Source of the DNA: a bacterium
GTDB lineage: Bacteria > Patescibacteria > Paceibacteria > Moranbacterales > UBA1568
Assembly (NCBI GenBank): GCA_021821305.1
Contig: JAKACP010000001.1
Span: 124,001 to 188,000 of the forward strand
Direction: 5' to 3'
DNA length: 64,000 bases
Of this stretch, positions 35,468 through 43,418 are shown piece after piece. The notes beneath the pieces were generated by a model, which worked only from the letters and a program-made list of their open reading frames with translations, was not told the origin of the DNA and ran no database searches. Each line of letters starts with the position of its first letter. Positions within the stretch are counted from its first letter, which is position 1. The translations under genes and the position numbers were made by a program.

Positions 35468-36085
35468 TTAGATTTTTCCGACGAGATCGATACCCGGCTT
35501 GAGCGTCTTCTTTCCCGGCTGCCATTTCGCTGGGCACACTTCACCTCCGTGCTCACGGACGAACTGCGCGGCCTGGAGCTTGCGGATCAACTCGTCCGAG
35601 CTGCGTCCGATGTTGTTGGAGTTCACTTCGAACGACTGGAGTACTCCGTCCGGGTCGACGATGAACGTGCCGCGACGCGCGAGACCTTCGTCCTCGCCTT
35701 CTTCTATATAGACGCCGAGCATCCGCGAGAGTACGCCGGCCGGATCCGCGAGCATCGGGTACTTCACCTTCTTGATCGCGTCCGAGTGATCATGCCACGC
35801 CTTGTGGGTGAATTTCGTGTCGGTGCTCACCGAAACGATCTCCGCACCGAGCTCCTGGAACTTCGCATAGTTGTCGGCGAGGTCTTCGAGCTCCGTCGGG
35901 CAGACGAACGTGAAGTCCGCCGGGTAGAAGAAAATGATGAGCCATTTTCCCTCGTAGTCCGAAAGATGCGTCTTCTTGAACGTTTCTCCGTGGTACACTT
36001 CACCGCCGAAATCGGGAATTTTTTCCCCGATGATGGGCAGCATATTTCCGCTACCGCACCCGTCTCCACAGCTATTTCCACACAT
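35468..36085 (-). CDS. Typical 2-Cys peroxiredoxin (AhpC/Prx) with Cys-rich N-terminus
   Basis: 205 residues. Peroxidatic Cys62 in DFTFVCPTE and a resolving Cys near 183 in GGEVCPAKW define an AhpC/Prx1-type enzyme. The first 14 residues, MCGNSCGDGCGSGN, are an unusual Cys/Gly-rich extension before MLPIIG, which is the normal start of the domain and an alternative initiation site (36043). The extension may bind metal or mediate redox coupling (inference). Own promoter; operon with sodB. Confidence 0.93.
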   Translation of the reverse strand: MCGNSCGDGCGSGNMLPIIGEKIPDFGGEVYHGETFKKTHLSDYEGKWLIIFFYPADFTFVCPTELEDLADNYAKFQELGAEIVSVSTDTKFTHKAWHDHSDAIKKVKYPMLADPAGVLSRMLGVYIEEGEDEGLARRGTFIVDPDGVLQSFEVNSNNIGRSSDELIRKLQAAQFVREHGGEVCPAKWQPGKKTLKPGIDLVGKI

Positions 36086-36134
36086 AGTCGTACGTGTTAT
36101 TGTTTAGTTCGACGCTCCTTTAGAGTGTCTCATC

Positions 36135-36163
36135 ATAATAGGATTCTCCTGAAAGAATGTCAA
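36135..36163 (-). promoter_or_regulatory. Promoter of the peroxiredoxin-SOD operon
   Basis: Minus strand TTGACA, a 17-bp spacer, then TATTAT, about 50 bp before the ATG. No clear operator palindrome around it. Confidence 0.75.
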
Positions 36164-36283
36164 ATATGGCCATATGAAGCCATTATTTCGATAATCGTCA
36201 AGGTGTGTTCACGAAATATCGTCGAAAAAACAACAACATATTGTGTTTTGACAGATTGAAAATAACGATAGGTAGTCCATTCT

Positions 36284-37264
36284 ATGGAAGAAATAGTCGA
36301 AAAAACGGTAGGGACACAAGGTTCGAACATGCGTTTGGATGCCTTTTTGGCGGATTTCCTGAAACGAAACGCCCCGGATTCCGGTTCCTATTCCCGGACC
36401 CGCGTTCGGCAGGATATCGAACAGGGAACGGTCTCGGTGAACAGTGCTGTCGAAACCGACCCCGGTCGACGGCTGAAATACGGCGATCGCGTACATGCGA
36501 CTCTCCGGTCGAAAGGATTTTCGATACGTCCGAATCCGGAGCTCACGGTCCCCGTCTTGTTCGAGGACGAGCATATCATCGTGATCGACAAGCCGGTCGG
36601 TATGCAGATGCATCCCGGATCGGTCGAGGCGGATGATACGGTCGCCAATTGGGCGCTGGCCCATTTCCCGGCCATAGCGGCGGTGGGCGAGGACCCGCTC
36701 CGCCCCGGCATCGTGCATCGGCTGGACCGTAACACGAGCGGCGTGCTCGTGCTCGCCAAAACACCCGATGCGTTCGTCGAGCTCAAGCGCATCTTCCAAT
36801 CGAGGCTGATGCGCAAGACGTATACGGTGCTCGTTCTCGGAAATATCGAGCCGACTTCCGGCGAGATCGCGCATCCGATCGCACAGCGAACCGGGACGCT
36901 CAAGCGGATGGCGGTAGAACATCCGGAATCGTTCCGCGGGGAAATGAAGGAGGCGATGACGGAGTATCGGCTCGAGGAACGCTTCCCGGGATACGATCTC
37001 CTGTCCGCATTTCCGAAAACGGGACGGACGCACCAGATACGCGTACACTTCGCCTCCGTCGGCCATCCGGTCGCGGGCGATCATCTCTATGGCGGACGAA
37101 GGATGCGGGAGTCGGGGATGCCGTCGCGGCAACTGTTGCACGCTTCGGCGCTCGAATTCGAGCTTTTCGGGGAAAAACTGAGCTTTGTCGCGCCGCTTCC
37201 CGAGGACTTCCGTGCCTTTATTCAAAAAATCGCCGCAGGGGGTGTTCCGGGGTTGACGGAATAG
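36284..37264 (+). CDS. RluA/RluD-family pseudouridine synthase
   Basis: 326 residues. An N-terminal S4 domain (MRLDAFLADFLKRNAPDSG...SRTRVRQDIEQGTVSVN) precedes the catalytic domain with the HRLDRNTSGVLVLAK signature (catalytic Asp) near residue 147 and the KTGRTHQIRVH motif near 245. Modifies uridines in 23S rRNA or tRNA. A TTGACA lies 34 bp upstream but has no convincing -10 partner. Confidence 0.93.
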   Translation: MEEIVEKTVGTQGSNMRLDAFLADFLKRNAPDSGSYSRTRVRQDIEQGTVSVNSAVETDPGRRLKYGDRVHATLRSKGFSIRPNPELTVPVLFEDEHIIVIDKPVGMQMHPGSVEADDTVANWALAHFPAIAAVGEDPLRPGIVHRLDRNTSGVLVLAKTPDAFVELKRIFQSRLMRKTYTVLVLGNIEPTSGEIAHPIAQRTGTLKRMAVEHPESFRGEMKEAMTEYRLEERFPGYDLLSAFPKTGRTHQIRVHFASVGHPVAGDHLYGGRRMRESGMPSRQLLHASALEFELFGEKLSFVAPLPEDFRAFIQKIAAGGVPGLTE

Positions 37265-37281
37265 GAGTTCCAAGCTATGCT
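37253..37281 (+). promoter_or_regulatory. Promoter of rplS
   Basis: TTGACG, a 17-bp spacer, then TATGCT, overlapping the end of the upstream gene. The leader is about 90 nt long and carries a repeated GAAGCTTT. Confidence 0.6.
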
Positions 37282-37378
37282 GGTGAAGCTTTGAACCGAT
37301 AGGGCGAAGCTTTATTTTATATGTCGCTTCCGTTTTTCTGAGGCCGTTTCCGGTTCCGAGCGGATTTATCCAAACGTT

Positions 37379-37846
37379 ATGCACAAAGATCTCATCGCTT
37401 TCAACGCCGCCCGCCGCACCAAGGAGGTCGCGAACCTTCACTCCGGCGACGTCGTCAAGGTCTATCGCAAGATCGTCGAGGGTGGCAAGGAACGGACCCA
37501 GGTGTTCCAGGGCATGGTCATCGCCCTTCGCGGCGGACAGAGCTCTTCCCCTACCGTCACGGTGCGGAAAGTCTCGTTCGGCATCGGCGTCGAGATCGTG
37601 TTTCCGCTGTATTCCCCGAATATCGAGAAGATCGAGGTGCTCAAGAGCACCCGTTCCCGCCGTGCCAAGCTCTACTTCGTCCGCGACAAGTCTTCCAAAC
37701 TGCTCAGCCGGAAACTGAAGGAAGTGACGATAAAGACCGGAAAGGACGCGAAGATGGTCGCTCCGATGGAAGAGGCGGTCGCCGAAGAAGTTGTCGAGGC
37801 CGAGGCAGTGAAGGAAGAGGTGTCGGAGGAAGCCCCGAAAGCCTAG
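37379..37846 (+). CDS. rplS: Ribosomal protein bL19
   Basis: 155 residues. The bL19 core (GDVVKVYRKIVEGGKERTQVFQGMVIA, TVRKVSFGIGVEIVFPLYSPNIEKIEVLK, RRAKLYFVRDK) is followed by a C-terminal extension of about 45 residues rich in Glu, Val and Ala, which the E. coli protein lacks. Found at the 30S-50S interface. Confidence 0.97.
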   Translation: MHKDLIAFNAARRTKEVANLHSGDVVKVYRKIVEGGKERTQVFQGMVIALRGGQSSSPTVTVRKVSFGIGVEIVFPLYSPNIEKIEVLKSTRSRRAKLYFVRDKSSKLLSRKLKEVTIKTGKDAKMVAPMEEAVAEEVVEAEAVKEEVSEEAPKA

Positions 37847-37861
37847 GGTTTTCGGATATTT

Positions 37862-37945
37862 GCCCAGGTGGCGGAATTGGTATACGCGCTAGCTTGAGGT
37901 GCTAGTTCTCGCAAGGGATTGGAGGTTCGAGTCCTCTCCTGGGCA
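37862..37945 (+). tRNA. tRNA-Leu (anticodon GAG)
   Basis: Acceptor GCCCAGG/CCTGGGC, anticodon loop TTGAGGT, long variable arm, and T-loop GTTCGAGTC. CCA not encoded. Confidence 0.95.
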
Positions 37946-37956
37946 CAAGCGAGGGA

Positions 37957-37982
37957 AAAAACTGGCAATCGCCAGTTTTTTG
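37957..37982 (+). terminator. Terminator after tRNA-Leu
   Basis: AACTGGC-AATC-GCCAGTT followed by TTTTG. Confidence 0.85.
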
Positions 37983-38005
37983 TTTATAATTGATGAAGCA
38001 TGATC

Positions 38006-38095
38006 GGACGATTAGCTCAGTTGGTTACCCGCCCGAACGACCGGGTCCCCGCCAGAATGACTCTGTCGGGCTGGGTCCGGTCGGGCGGGGAGCAT
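38006..38095 (+). pseudogene. Truncated tRNA-like sequence carrying a palindromic insert in the D-loop
   Basis: GGACGATTAGCTCAGTTGGTTA matches the 5' part of a tRNA (compare GGGCAATTAGCTCAGTTGGTTA at 38125). Where GAGC should follow, about 60 bp of imperfect palindrome (CCCGCCCGA ... TCGGGCGGG) intervenes, after which GAGC does occur. No anticodon or T arm follows. The same arrangement is seen at 47077-47137. Confidence 0.65.
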
Positions 38096-38124
38096 CTCAT
38101 TTTCCCGCCATACAGTGAAACTTT

Positions 38125-38198
38125 GGGCAATTAGCTCAGTTGGTTAGAGCGCCTCGTTTACACCGAGGAAGTCGGAGGTTCGAGTCCTCCATTGCCCA
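38125..38198 (+). tRNA. tRNA-Val (anticodon TAC)
   Basis: Acceptor GGGCAAT/ATTGCCC, anticodon loop TTTACAC, T-loop GTTCGAGTC. CCA not encoded. Confidence 0.96.
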
Positions 38199-38304
38199 CA
38201 GGCGAAAAGAATGACTCAAAATAAATGCACATCATGCGGAGAGTTCTGGAGCAGGCACCATTGATTTTTTCCGCTGATACGATACAATAGCTCCTGTATC
38301 AGCA

Positions 38305-38378
38305 AGAGCCTGTTGAGAAAGTCTCTTTCGTCGCAATTCCCGGATTGCAGCAGAATACGGACTTTTTCAACAGACTCT
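38305..38378. mobile_element. Short MITE-like element in the tRNA cluster
   Basis: 74 bp with terminal repeats AGAGCCTGTTGAGAAAGTC and the complement of GACTTTTTCAACAGACTCT (17 of 19 match). Same AGAGCCTGT beginning as the longer elements at 8331 and 54091, but the interior differs. It ends 4 bp before tRNA-Phe. Confidence 0.7.
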
Positions 38379-38382
38379 CAGA

Positions 38383-38454
38383 GCCGGGGTAGCTCAGTGG
38401 TAGAGCAGAGGACTGAAAATCCTCGTGTCGGCAGTTCAATTCTGCCCCCCGGCA
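38383..38454 (+). tRNA. tRNA-Phe (anticodon GAA)
   Basis: Acceptor GCCGGGG/CCCCGGC, anticodon loop CTGAAAA, T-loop GTTCAATTC. CCA not encoded. Confidence 0.95.
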
Positions 38455-38516
38455 CAGGCCGTTTTGTGGATAAGGGGTGTATATCCGTTCATTGGAGAGC
38501 GATTTCCACAGGTCCT

Positions 38517-38589
38517 GGGACTGTAGCTCAGCGGTTAGAGCAGGCGGCTCATAACCGCTTGGTCGCTGGTTCGAATCCAGCCAGTCCCA
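38517..38589 (+). tRNA. tRNA-Met (anticodon CAT), probably elongator
   Basis: Acceptor GGGACTG/CAGTCCC, anticodon loop CTCATAA, T-loop GTTCGAATC. The fully paired 1-72 position argues against an initiator; a tRNA-Ile with lysidine at C34 cannot be excluded from sequence alone. Confidence 0.85.
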
Positions 38590-38604
38590 CAGAAGCGCAG
38601 TAAA

Positions 38605-38676
38605 GCGGGTATCGTATAGCGGCTATTATGTGACCTTGCCAAGGTCAAGATACGGGTTCGACTCCCGTTACCCGCT
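38605..38676 (+). tRNA. tRNA-Gly (anticodon GCC)
   Basis: Acceptor GCGGGTA/TACCCGC, anticodon loop TTGCCAA, T-loop GTTCGACTC. CCA not encoded. Confidence 0.95.
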
Positions 38677-38686
38677 CAAAAGAGGC

Positions 38687-38716
38687 AAAAAGCGGCACCA
38701 AGTGTGCTGTTTTTTG
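38687..38716 (+). terminator. Terminator of the tRNA cluster
   Basis: AGCGGCAC-CAA-GTGTGCT imperfect hairpin with an A run before and TTTTTT after. Confidence 0.7.
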
Positions 38717-38747
38717 CTTTAAAATAGGGAAAATATGGAAATTATCC

Positions 38748-38776
38748 TTGACAGCGACGAGAAAATCTGCTATACT
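38748..38776 (+). promoter_or_regulatory. Promoter of the 3D-domain gene
   Basis: TTGACA, a 17-bp spacer, then TATACT; near consensus. Confidence 0.8.
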
Positions 38777-38789
38777 CCTCCGTTATCGT

Positions 38790-38856
38790 GAAAACCCGAG
38801 AAATCATGGTTTTCCCGGCAACCCGAGCGGGACGCAGCCTCGTACGTCTCGGATAA
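38790..38856 (+). promoter_or_regulatory. Possible c-di-GMP-I (GEMM)-like riboswitch
   Basis: In the 90-nt leader, CCGAGA pairs with TCTCGG (38796-38801 / 38847-38852), enclosing GGCAACCCGAGCGGGACGCA and then GCCTC. GEMM aptamers have GGCAAACC...GGGACGCAAAGCCUC in the same order and inside a closing stem. The aptamer would be shorter than usual and lacks a clear P3 arm, so the match is suggestive only. The downstream gene is a cell-wall protein, a common type of riboswitch target. Confidence 0.4.
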
Positions 38857-38872
38857 GCATTGAAAGTACGAT

Positions 38873-39454
38873 ATGAGTGGTAAACGCCTGGCGCTGGTCC
38901 TCGGAATAGCCATATTCTCATGGGCGAACGTCGCGAATGCCGAAACCGATATCGAAACCGTCGAAACGAACAACGAGATACTCCGTATTTCGGAGAAAAA
39001 TACATACGATTTCATGAAGGATCCGTTCCTTCTCTCGCTCATCCTCATGAAGGAAGACGCGATCGAGACGCCGAAGCCGGAACAGAGTCGCGAAGAGACG
39101 CCGGAGGAAAAGATCCTTTCCAAGTGGCGCGTGAAACAGCAGGACAAGTGGGCGAGCCTTCCGAAAGGAAAGTTCGTCGTCAATGCCTCCGCGTATACCG
39201 CCTCGGCTGACGAGTGCGGAAACGACAAGGGCATCACGGCCTCCGGCCTGCTTGTCAAGAAAGAGCGGACGCTCGCCTGCCCTCCCGAATTCCCGTTCGG
39301 TGCCAAGGTGGCGATCGAAGGAATCGGAGTGCTCCGCTGCGAAGACCGCGGCGGTGCGATCAAGGGAAATCACTTCGACATCTACATGGAAACCAAGACG
39401 GAAGCCTTCGCCTTCGGGCGCAGGAACCTCGTCGCCGAAGTCGTCCTTGACTAA
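38873..39454 (+). CDS. Secreted 3D-domain (MltA-like) cell-wall protein
   Basis: 193 residues. A signal peptide (1-23, ANVANA cleavage region) and a charged linker precede a double-psi beta-barrel 3D domain: FVVNASAYTASADECGND, GITASG, and the conserved aspartates in LRCEDRGGAIKGNHFDIYM. Three Cys (ADECG, LACPP, LRCED) may allow a disulfide. Related domains occur in lytic transglycosylases and resuscitation-promoting factors. Preceded by its own promoter and a structured leader. Confidence 0.88.
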   Translation: MSGKRLALVLGIAIFSWANVANAETDIETVETNNEILRISEKNTYDFMKDPFLLSLILMKEDAIETPKPEQSREETPEEKILSKWRVKQQDKWASLPKGKFVVNASAYTASADECGNDKGITASGLLVKKERTLACPPEFPFGAKVAIEGIGVLRCEDRGGAIKGNHFDIYMETKTEAFAFGRRNLVAEVVLD

Positions 39455-39466
39455 GGCGGCCAATGA

Positions 39467-39499
39467 AAACGCCCCGGCATCCGTCGGAGCGTTTTTTTG
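39467..39499 (+). terminator. Terminator after the 3D-domain gene
   Basis: AACGCCCCGG-CATCCG-TCGGAGCGTT hairpin and a TTTTTTT run. Confidence 0.85.
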
Positions 39500-39542
39500 T
39501 TGACGCTCACCACTCTCTTTGGTACGCTTGGCAGGTGGTACC

Positions 39543-39616
39543 GGCCAGGTGTCCGAGCGGTTAGGAAGAGGTCTGCAAAACCTCGTACAGGAGTTCGACT
39601 CTCCTCCTGGCCTCCA
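39543..39616 (+). tRNA. tRNA-Cys (anticodon GCA)
   Basis: Acceptor GGCCAGG/CCTGGCC, discriminator T, encoded CCA, anticodon loop CTGCAAA. The only tRNA in the window with an encoded CCA. Confidence 0.93.
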
Positions 39617-39669
39617 GATGAAAATTATGGTAATCTTACAGGTGTGACAACCTCTGTAAGTTTGCCATT

Positions 39670-40140
39670 ATGCGGCCTCGAAAATGGACGGATGCCCAGT
39701 TGATCGCGGCGGTAAAAAAATTCAAGAGTACCAGGGCCGTTATCAATGCATTGGGGCTCATCCCTGCCGGAGGAAATTATCTCCAAGTGAAAGAAAGAAT
39801 ACGGGATCTTGGCCTCGACACCTCGCATTTTCTCGGTATGGGATGGTGCAAAGGGATGTCTTTTGATCGTCCGATGATCCCTCTTGAGAACATTCTTGTC
39901 GAAAATTCGTCATATCAGAGTTATAAATTGAAAAAACGACTCTTCCGTCTGGGCTTGAAGATTCCTAAGTGCGAGGAATGCGGATGGGCGAAGATATCCG
40001 CTGATGGCCGGATCCCATTGGAGCTTGACCATATCAACGGAAATTCCAGGGATCACCGGATCGGAAACTTACGGGTGCTTTGCCCCAATTGTCATAGCTT
40101 GAAGCCGACACATCGTGGAAAAAACAAGAACAGGAAGTAG
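39670..40140 (+). CDS. HNH endonuclease lodged between two tRNA genes
   Basis: 156 residues. C-terminal HNH domain with a zinc ribbon: PKCEECGW, then LELDHINGNSRDHRIGNLRVLCPNCHSLKPTHRG. The N-terminal part (MRPRKWTDAQLIAAVKKFKSTRAVINALGL) looks like a helix-turn-helix or NUMOD-type DNA-binding segment. It sits 53 bp after tRNA-Cys and 8 bp before tRNA-Leu, a position typical of mobile free-standing HNH genes. It could equally be a domesticated nuclease. Confidence 0.85.
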   Translation: MRPRKWTDAQLIAAVKKFKSTRAVINALGLIPAGGNYLQVKERIRDLGLDTSHFLGMGWCKGMSFDRPMIPLENILVENSSYQSYKLKKRLFRLGLKIPKCEECGWAKISADGRIPLELDHINGNSRDHRIGNLRVLCPNCHSLKPTHRGKNKNRK

Positions 40141-40148
40141 TTTGTTTC

Positions 40149-40230
40149 GGGTCGGTGGTGGAACTGGCATACACGCGACACTTAAAATGTCGTGCCGAAA
40201 GGCTTGAGGGTTCGACTCCCTCCCGACCCA
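40149..40230 (+). tRNA. tRNA-Leu (anticodon TAA)
   Basis: Acceptor GGGTCGG/CCGACCC, anticodon loop CTTAAAA, extended variable arm, T-loop GTTCGACTC. Confidence 0.95.
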
Positions 40231-40330
40231 CAGAGCTTTTTCTTTCGTATCTGACGCTGGACGAAATATTCACTTTCTGTTAGGCTTTTCGGAAGTTCTT
40301 TTTCAACCGAAACTGTTAGGAGGGTGCAAC

Positions 40331-41440
40331 ATGATACTAGGAACAGGTGTTCTATCCGATCGGATGATTCGGGTACTCGTGGCTGATGGCCATATAAGGA
40401 ATGCGAAGGATGCGAATGTAAGTCCAGCCTCGCTCGATCTCTCAATCAGTCGGGAAATATACCGTATCACGAGCTCCGCTTTGCCCATCAAGGGACAGTC
40501 GATCCGCGACCTTATGAAAATCCTCGGGGTAGTTCCAATGCATCCGGGTGAAATTTTCGAACCGGGGACGATGTACCTTGCGAGAGCGAACGAGTCGTTC
40601 GCTCTTCCTGATGACATCTACGGATACTGTAACCCGAAGTCATCGGTCGGACGGGACGGGCTTCTTGTCCGCGTTATTACTGATGGCGTCGATGGGTTTG
40701 ACTCCATTCCGACAGGGGTGAGTGAGCTCACGGGGAAGCCGCGAAATCCATGGTTTCTCATCTCGCCGACAGTTATGCCGATACGGATGTTTCCTGGAGA
40801 AACGCTTGCACAGGTACGGTTCTTCACTTGGGACACACGGCTTGACCAGCAAGAGATGGAACGGCTTTATCGCAAACAACCGCTCTTCTTTGATGAAAGT
40901 GGAAAGCCGATTCCGTGGGAGAGCGTAACATGTTCGAAGGACGGGGCGCTTGCAGTCACACTTGATCTTCGCCCCGGGAAGGTCATCGGCTGGCGGTGCA
41001 AGGAAAGTCGCCAGGTGGTTGATTATTCCACCACCCAGAAAACGGAAGAATATTTTGATCCGGTTATCGCGGACAAAAATAGCGGTGTTCTTCTTAAGAA
41101 GGGAGGCTTCTATATCCTTGGGACGGAACAAAACATTCTTGTCCCGCCAGAGTTTGCCTGCGAAGTGAAAGCGGTCACGAAGCGGTACGCTCATGCTGAT
41201 ATCCACGCCGCTGGCTTTGCAGAAGGCGGGTGGGGAAAGAGAAAGGACGGGCGAGGTCTCGGCAGGCGCATTACCCTCGAAGTCTGGCCGCACGAAGACT
41301 GGTATATTCAGTCGGGACAGCTTATCGGAGAACTCAGTTATGAATGCATGATTGAACCGCCGCTTGTCCACTATGATGAGAAAGAGACGAGTCACTACCG
41401 TCATCAGAAGGGAGCGCTCCCCTCCAAACGGTTCGTGTGA
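40331..41440 (+). CDS. Two-domain dCTP deaminase-family protein
   Basis: 369 residues, about twice a single dCTP deaminase. First domain: ASLDLSISREIYRI, GEIFEPGTMYLARANESFALPDDIYGYCNPKSSVGRDGLLVRVITDGVDGFDSIP; second: KKGGFYILGTEQNILVPPEFACEVKAVTKRYAHADIHAAGFAEGGWG. Both carry the dUTPase-fold motifs. This length and layout match the 2'-deoxycytidine 5'-triphosphate deaminase family with an N-terminal duplicate. Supplies dUTP for dTTP synthesis. A strong AGGAGG lies 8 bp before the ATG, one of the few good Shine-Dalgarno sites here. Confidence 0.85.
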   Translation: MILGTGVLSDRMIRVLVADGHIRNAKDANVSPASLDLSISREIYRITSSALPIKGQSIRDLMKILGVVPMHPGEIFEPGTMYLARANESFALPDDIYGYCNPKSSVGRDGLLVRVITDGVDGFDSIPTGVSELTGKPRNPWFLISPTVMPIRMFPGETLAQVRFFTWDTRLDQQEMERLYRKQPLFFDESGKPIPWESVTCSKDGALAVTLDLRPGKVIGWRCKESRQVVDYSTTQKTEEYFDPVIADKNSGVLLKKGGFYILGTEQNILVPPEFACEVKAVTKRYAHADIHAAGFAEGGWGKRKDGRGLGRRITLEVWPHEDWYIQSGQLIGELSYECMIEPPLVHYDEKETSHYRHQKGALPSKRFV

Positions 41441-41442
41441 TT

Positions 41443-41487
41443 TCAAAAACCCCGACCTGGTCAATCCAGTTCGGGGTCCTTTTTTAT
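41443..41487. terminator. Bidirectional terminator between convergent genes
   Basis: AAACCCCGAC-CTGGTCAATCCAG-TTCGGGGT-like hairpin, A run on the left and TTTTTT on the right. It overlaps the 3' end of the UDG gene. Confidence 0.75.
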
Positions 41488-42072
41488 CTTCTCGAGCAAC
41501 TTCGGAATCCTGCCGAAATCCTCGATGAGCGTGGCCCGCATTCCTCCGTTGTAGAGCGCGGCCGCCGGATGGTAGAGGACGTAGAAGGTATGTTGTCCGA
41601 TTCCGGGGAGGTCGCAGCGGAACGCATGCCCGTGCACTTCGGATATCTTCGCGTCCGGGAAGAAACGGTTGAGCGCGTGCCGCCCGAGCGTCACGATGAT
41701 CTTCGGTTCGATGAGCGCTATCTGCTCGCGGAGCCACTCCGCGCAATCCTCGATCTCCTCGGGAGTGGGATCGCGATTGTCCGGCGGGCGATACTTCACG
41801 ACGTTGGTTATGTAGATATCCTCGCGCGCCATCCCGATCGAGCCGAGCATGGTCTCGAGGAATTTCCCCGCGGCGCCGACGAACGGTTCCCCTTTCAGAT
41901 CCTCGTTCTTCCCCGGCGCTTCGCCGATGAACAGGATGTCGGCATCGGCGCTCCCCTTGCCGGGGACGGCCTGCGTCGCGGTTTCTTTCAGCGCGCAGTG
42001 GCACTCCTTCGCCATGCGGGCATTGAGATCGTCGAGGAGCTTTTCTTTTATTTCAGATACGGAATTGTTCAT
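41461..42072 (-). CDS. Family 4 uracil-DNA glycosylase
   Basis: 203 residues. Motif 1 GEAPGKNEDLKGEPFVGAAGKFL and the second motif VLYHPAAALYNG are diagnostic, with ITNVVKYRPPDNRDPTPEE between. Four Cys ligands of a [4Fe-4S] cluster are expected in this family; CHC near residue 24 and a Cys after PTPEEIEDC are visible. Removes uracil from DNA. It follows the NrnA-like gene by 21 bp. Confidence 0.93.
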   Translation of the reverse strand: MNNSVSEIKEKLLDDLNARMAKECHCALKETATQAVPGKGSADADILFIGEAPGKNEDLKGEPFVGAAGKFLETMLGSIGMAREDIYITNVVKYRPPDNRDPTPEEIEDCAEWLREQIALIEPKIIVTLGRHALNRFFPDAKISEVHGHAFRCDLPGIGQHTFYVLYHPAAALYNGGMRATLIEDFGRIPKLLEKIKKDPELD

Positions 42073-42093
42073 AACTCGTGCACAACGCGCGTA

Positions 42094-43059
42094 TCAGCGG
42101 ACTTCCCATCCTTGCGGCGTCTCGACGATGGTGCCGGGAATCTCGAATCCGCCCGCGAGCGCGTGTCCTCCCCCGCCGAGATCTCTCGCGATCGAGGAGA
42201 CGTCCACGTTCTTGTGCGGTTCGCTTCGGAGACTGCCGCGGACGATCCCTGGCTGCAGCTGATAGAAGAGGAGGGAGAACTTCGCATCGGGCACGGCGTT
42301 GAGCAGTGTCGATGCGATGTAGAGATCTTCCGTCGAGGGGTTGCCGAGTTCCTCTATGTCACGTTCCGTGATCGCGGAATAGATCATGCCGTTTCCGGAA
42401 TTGATCCGCGCGCGCGACAACGCTTTCCCCCACAGCTGCAGTGTCGATATCTTGTTGTTCGCGAAGACGTCCGATGTGATCTTCTGAAGCTGTGCGCCTT
42501 TCTGTATGAGTGTCGATACCGCCGCGAACGTATCGAGGCTGGTGCAGGAATGTTGGAGGTTTCCGGTGTCGCCGAGAATTCCCATGAGGAGCGGGGTCGC
42601 CATCTTCGGAGTGATGGTGATATTTTCCGTCTGAAAAAAGTGGAAGAGCATCTCGCATGACGATGACATCGTGTCATCGATGATGACGATATCGCCGGTC
42701 ATGCGGATGTTCGGGTGGTGGTCGACGAGCACGATGACCTGTTCTTCCCGGAAGCGTTCCTTCAGAAGTTGGAATCCCCTGTCGACGCTGTCGGAGGCGA
42801 TGACGGCGTCGTATGTCTCGACCGGGAGCGCGTCGGGATCGCGGAAGACGATGCCCGGGAACAGCTCAGCCGCGAATTCCGGAAGACGGTCAAAACAAGC
42901 GATGTCGGCTTTTTTCCCGAGCGATCGGATATATTCACGAAGAGCGATGCTCGCCCCGACCGCGTCGGGATCCGGCCGGGTATGAGCGAAAAGGAGCACG
43001 CTCTCCGCATTCCGTATGACGTAGTGAAGATTTCGGAATTCGGAAGAAAAATCCTGCAT
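42094..43059 (-). CDS. DHH/DHHA1 phosphoesterase (NrnA-like)
   Basis: 321 residues. Complete motif set: HTRPDPDAVGA, ASDSVDRG, VDHHPN, GDTGNL, and the DHHA1 GGGGHALAGGF loop. Unlike the protein at 3166 this DHH enzyme looks active. Family members degrade short oligoribonucleotides (nanoRNA) or pAp, or cyclic dinucleotides in some lineages. A TTG at 43077 overlapping the rbfA stop is an alternative start. Confidence 0.92.
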   Translation of the reverse strand: MQDFSSEFRNLHYVIRNAESVLLFAHTRPDPDAVGASIALREYIRSLGKKADIACFDRLPEFAAELFPGIVFRDPDALPVETYDAVIASDSVDRGFQLLKERFREEQVIVLVDHHPNIRMTGDIVIIDDTMSSSCEMLFHFFQTENITITPKMATPLLMGILGDTGNLQHSCTSLDTFAAVSTLIQKGAQLQKITSDVFANNKISTLQLWGKALSRARINSGNGMIYSAITERDIEELGNPSTEDLYIASTLLNAVPDAKFSLLFYQLQPGIVRGSLRSEPHKNVDVSSIARDLGGGGHALAGGFEIPGTIVETPQGWEVR

Positions 43060-43073
43060 AACCCGTGTATAAC

Positions 43074-43418
43074 TCAAATTTCCCCTTTCTCAAGGCCTTT
43101 CAGGATGCGCTCGATCTCATCCGCCTTGCTCTCCGTCGGGTCGAAAGAGAAGGAAAGCTTCGGAAGCGGCTTCATATACAGCTTCTCGTGGAGCGCTTTC
43201 TGGATGGAGTGCTTCTCGTTCGCTATGGTCTTCATGACATAGCGCTCTTCCGATTCCGGAAAGACGCTGACCAGGACGTCCGATCGCCTGAGATCGGGGG
43301 TAGTGTCGACTTTCGTGATCGTCGCGAGCACGCCGGGTTTTAGATTGACCTCATGGGCGAAGATTTCCCCAAGATGGGCCCGTATGAGCTCGTTTATCTG
43401 TATGATTCGTTTTGACAT
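43074..43418 (-). CDS. rbfA: Ribosome-binding factor A
   Basis: 114 residues with a KH-like fold. SKRIIQINELIRAHLGEIFAHEV, TITKVDTTPDLRRSDVLVSVFP and LHEKLYMKPLPKLSFSFDPTE follow the RbfA pattern (R-x-x-P-x-L-x-F). Assists late 16S rRNA maturation in the 30S subunit. Starts at 43418; the in-frame ATG at 43469 adds no conserved residues. Confidence 0.92.
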   Translation of the reverse strand: MSKRIIQINELIRAHLGEIFAHEVNLKPGVLATITKVDTTPDLRRSDVLVSVFPESEERYVMKTIANEKHSIQKALHEKLYMKPLPKLSFSFDPTESKADEIERILKGLEKGEI

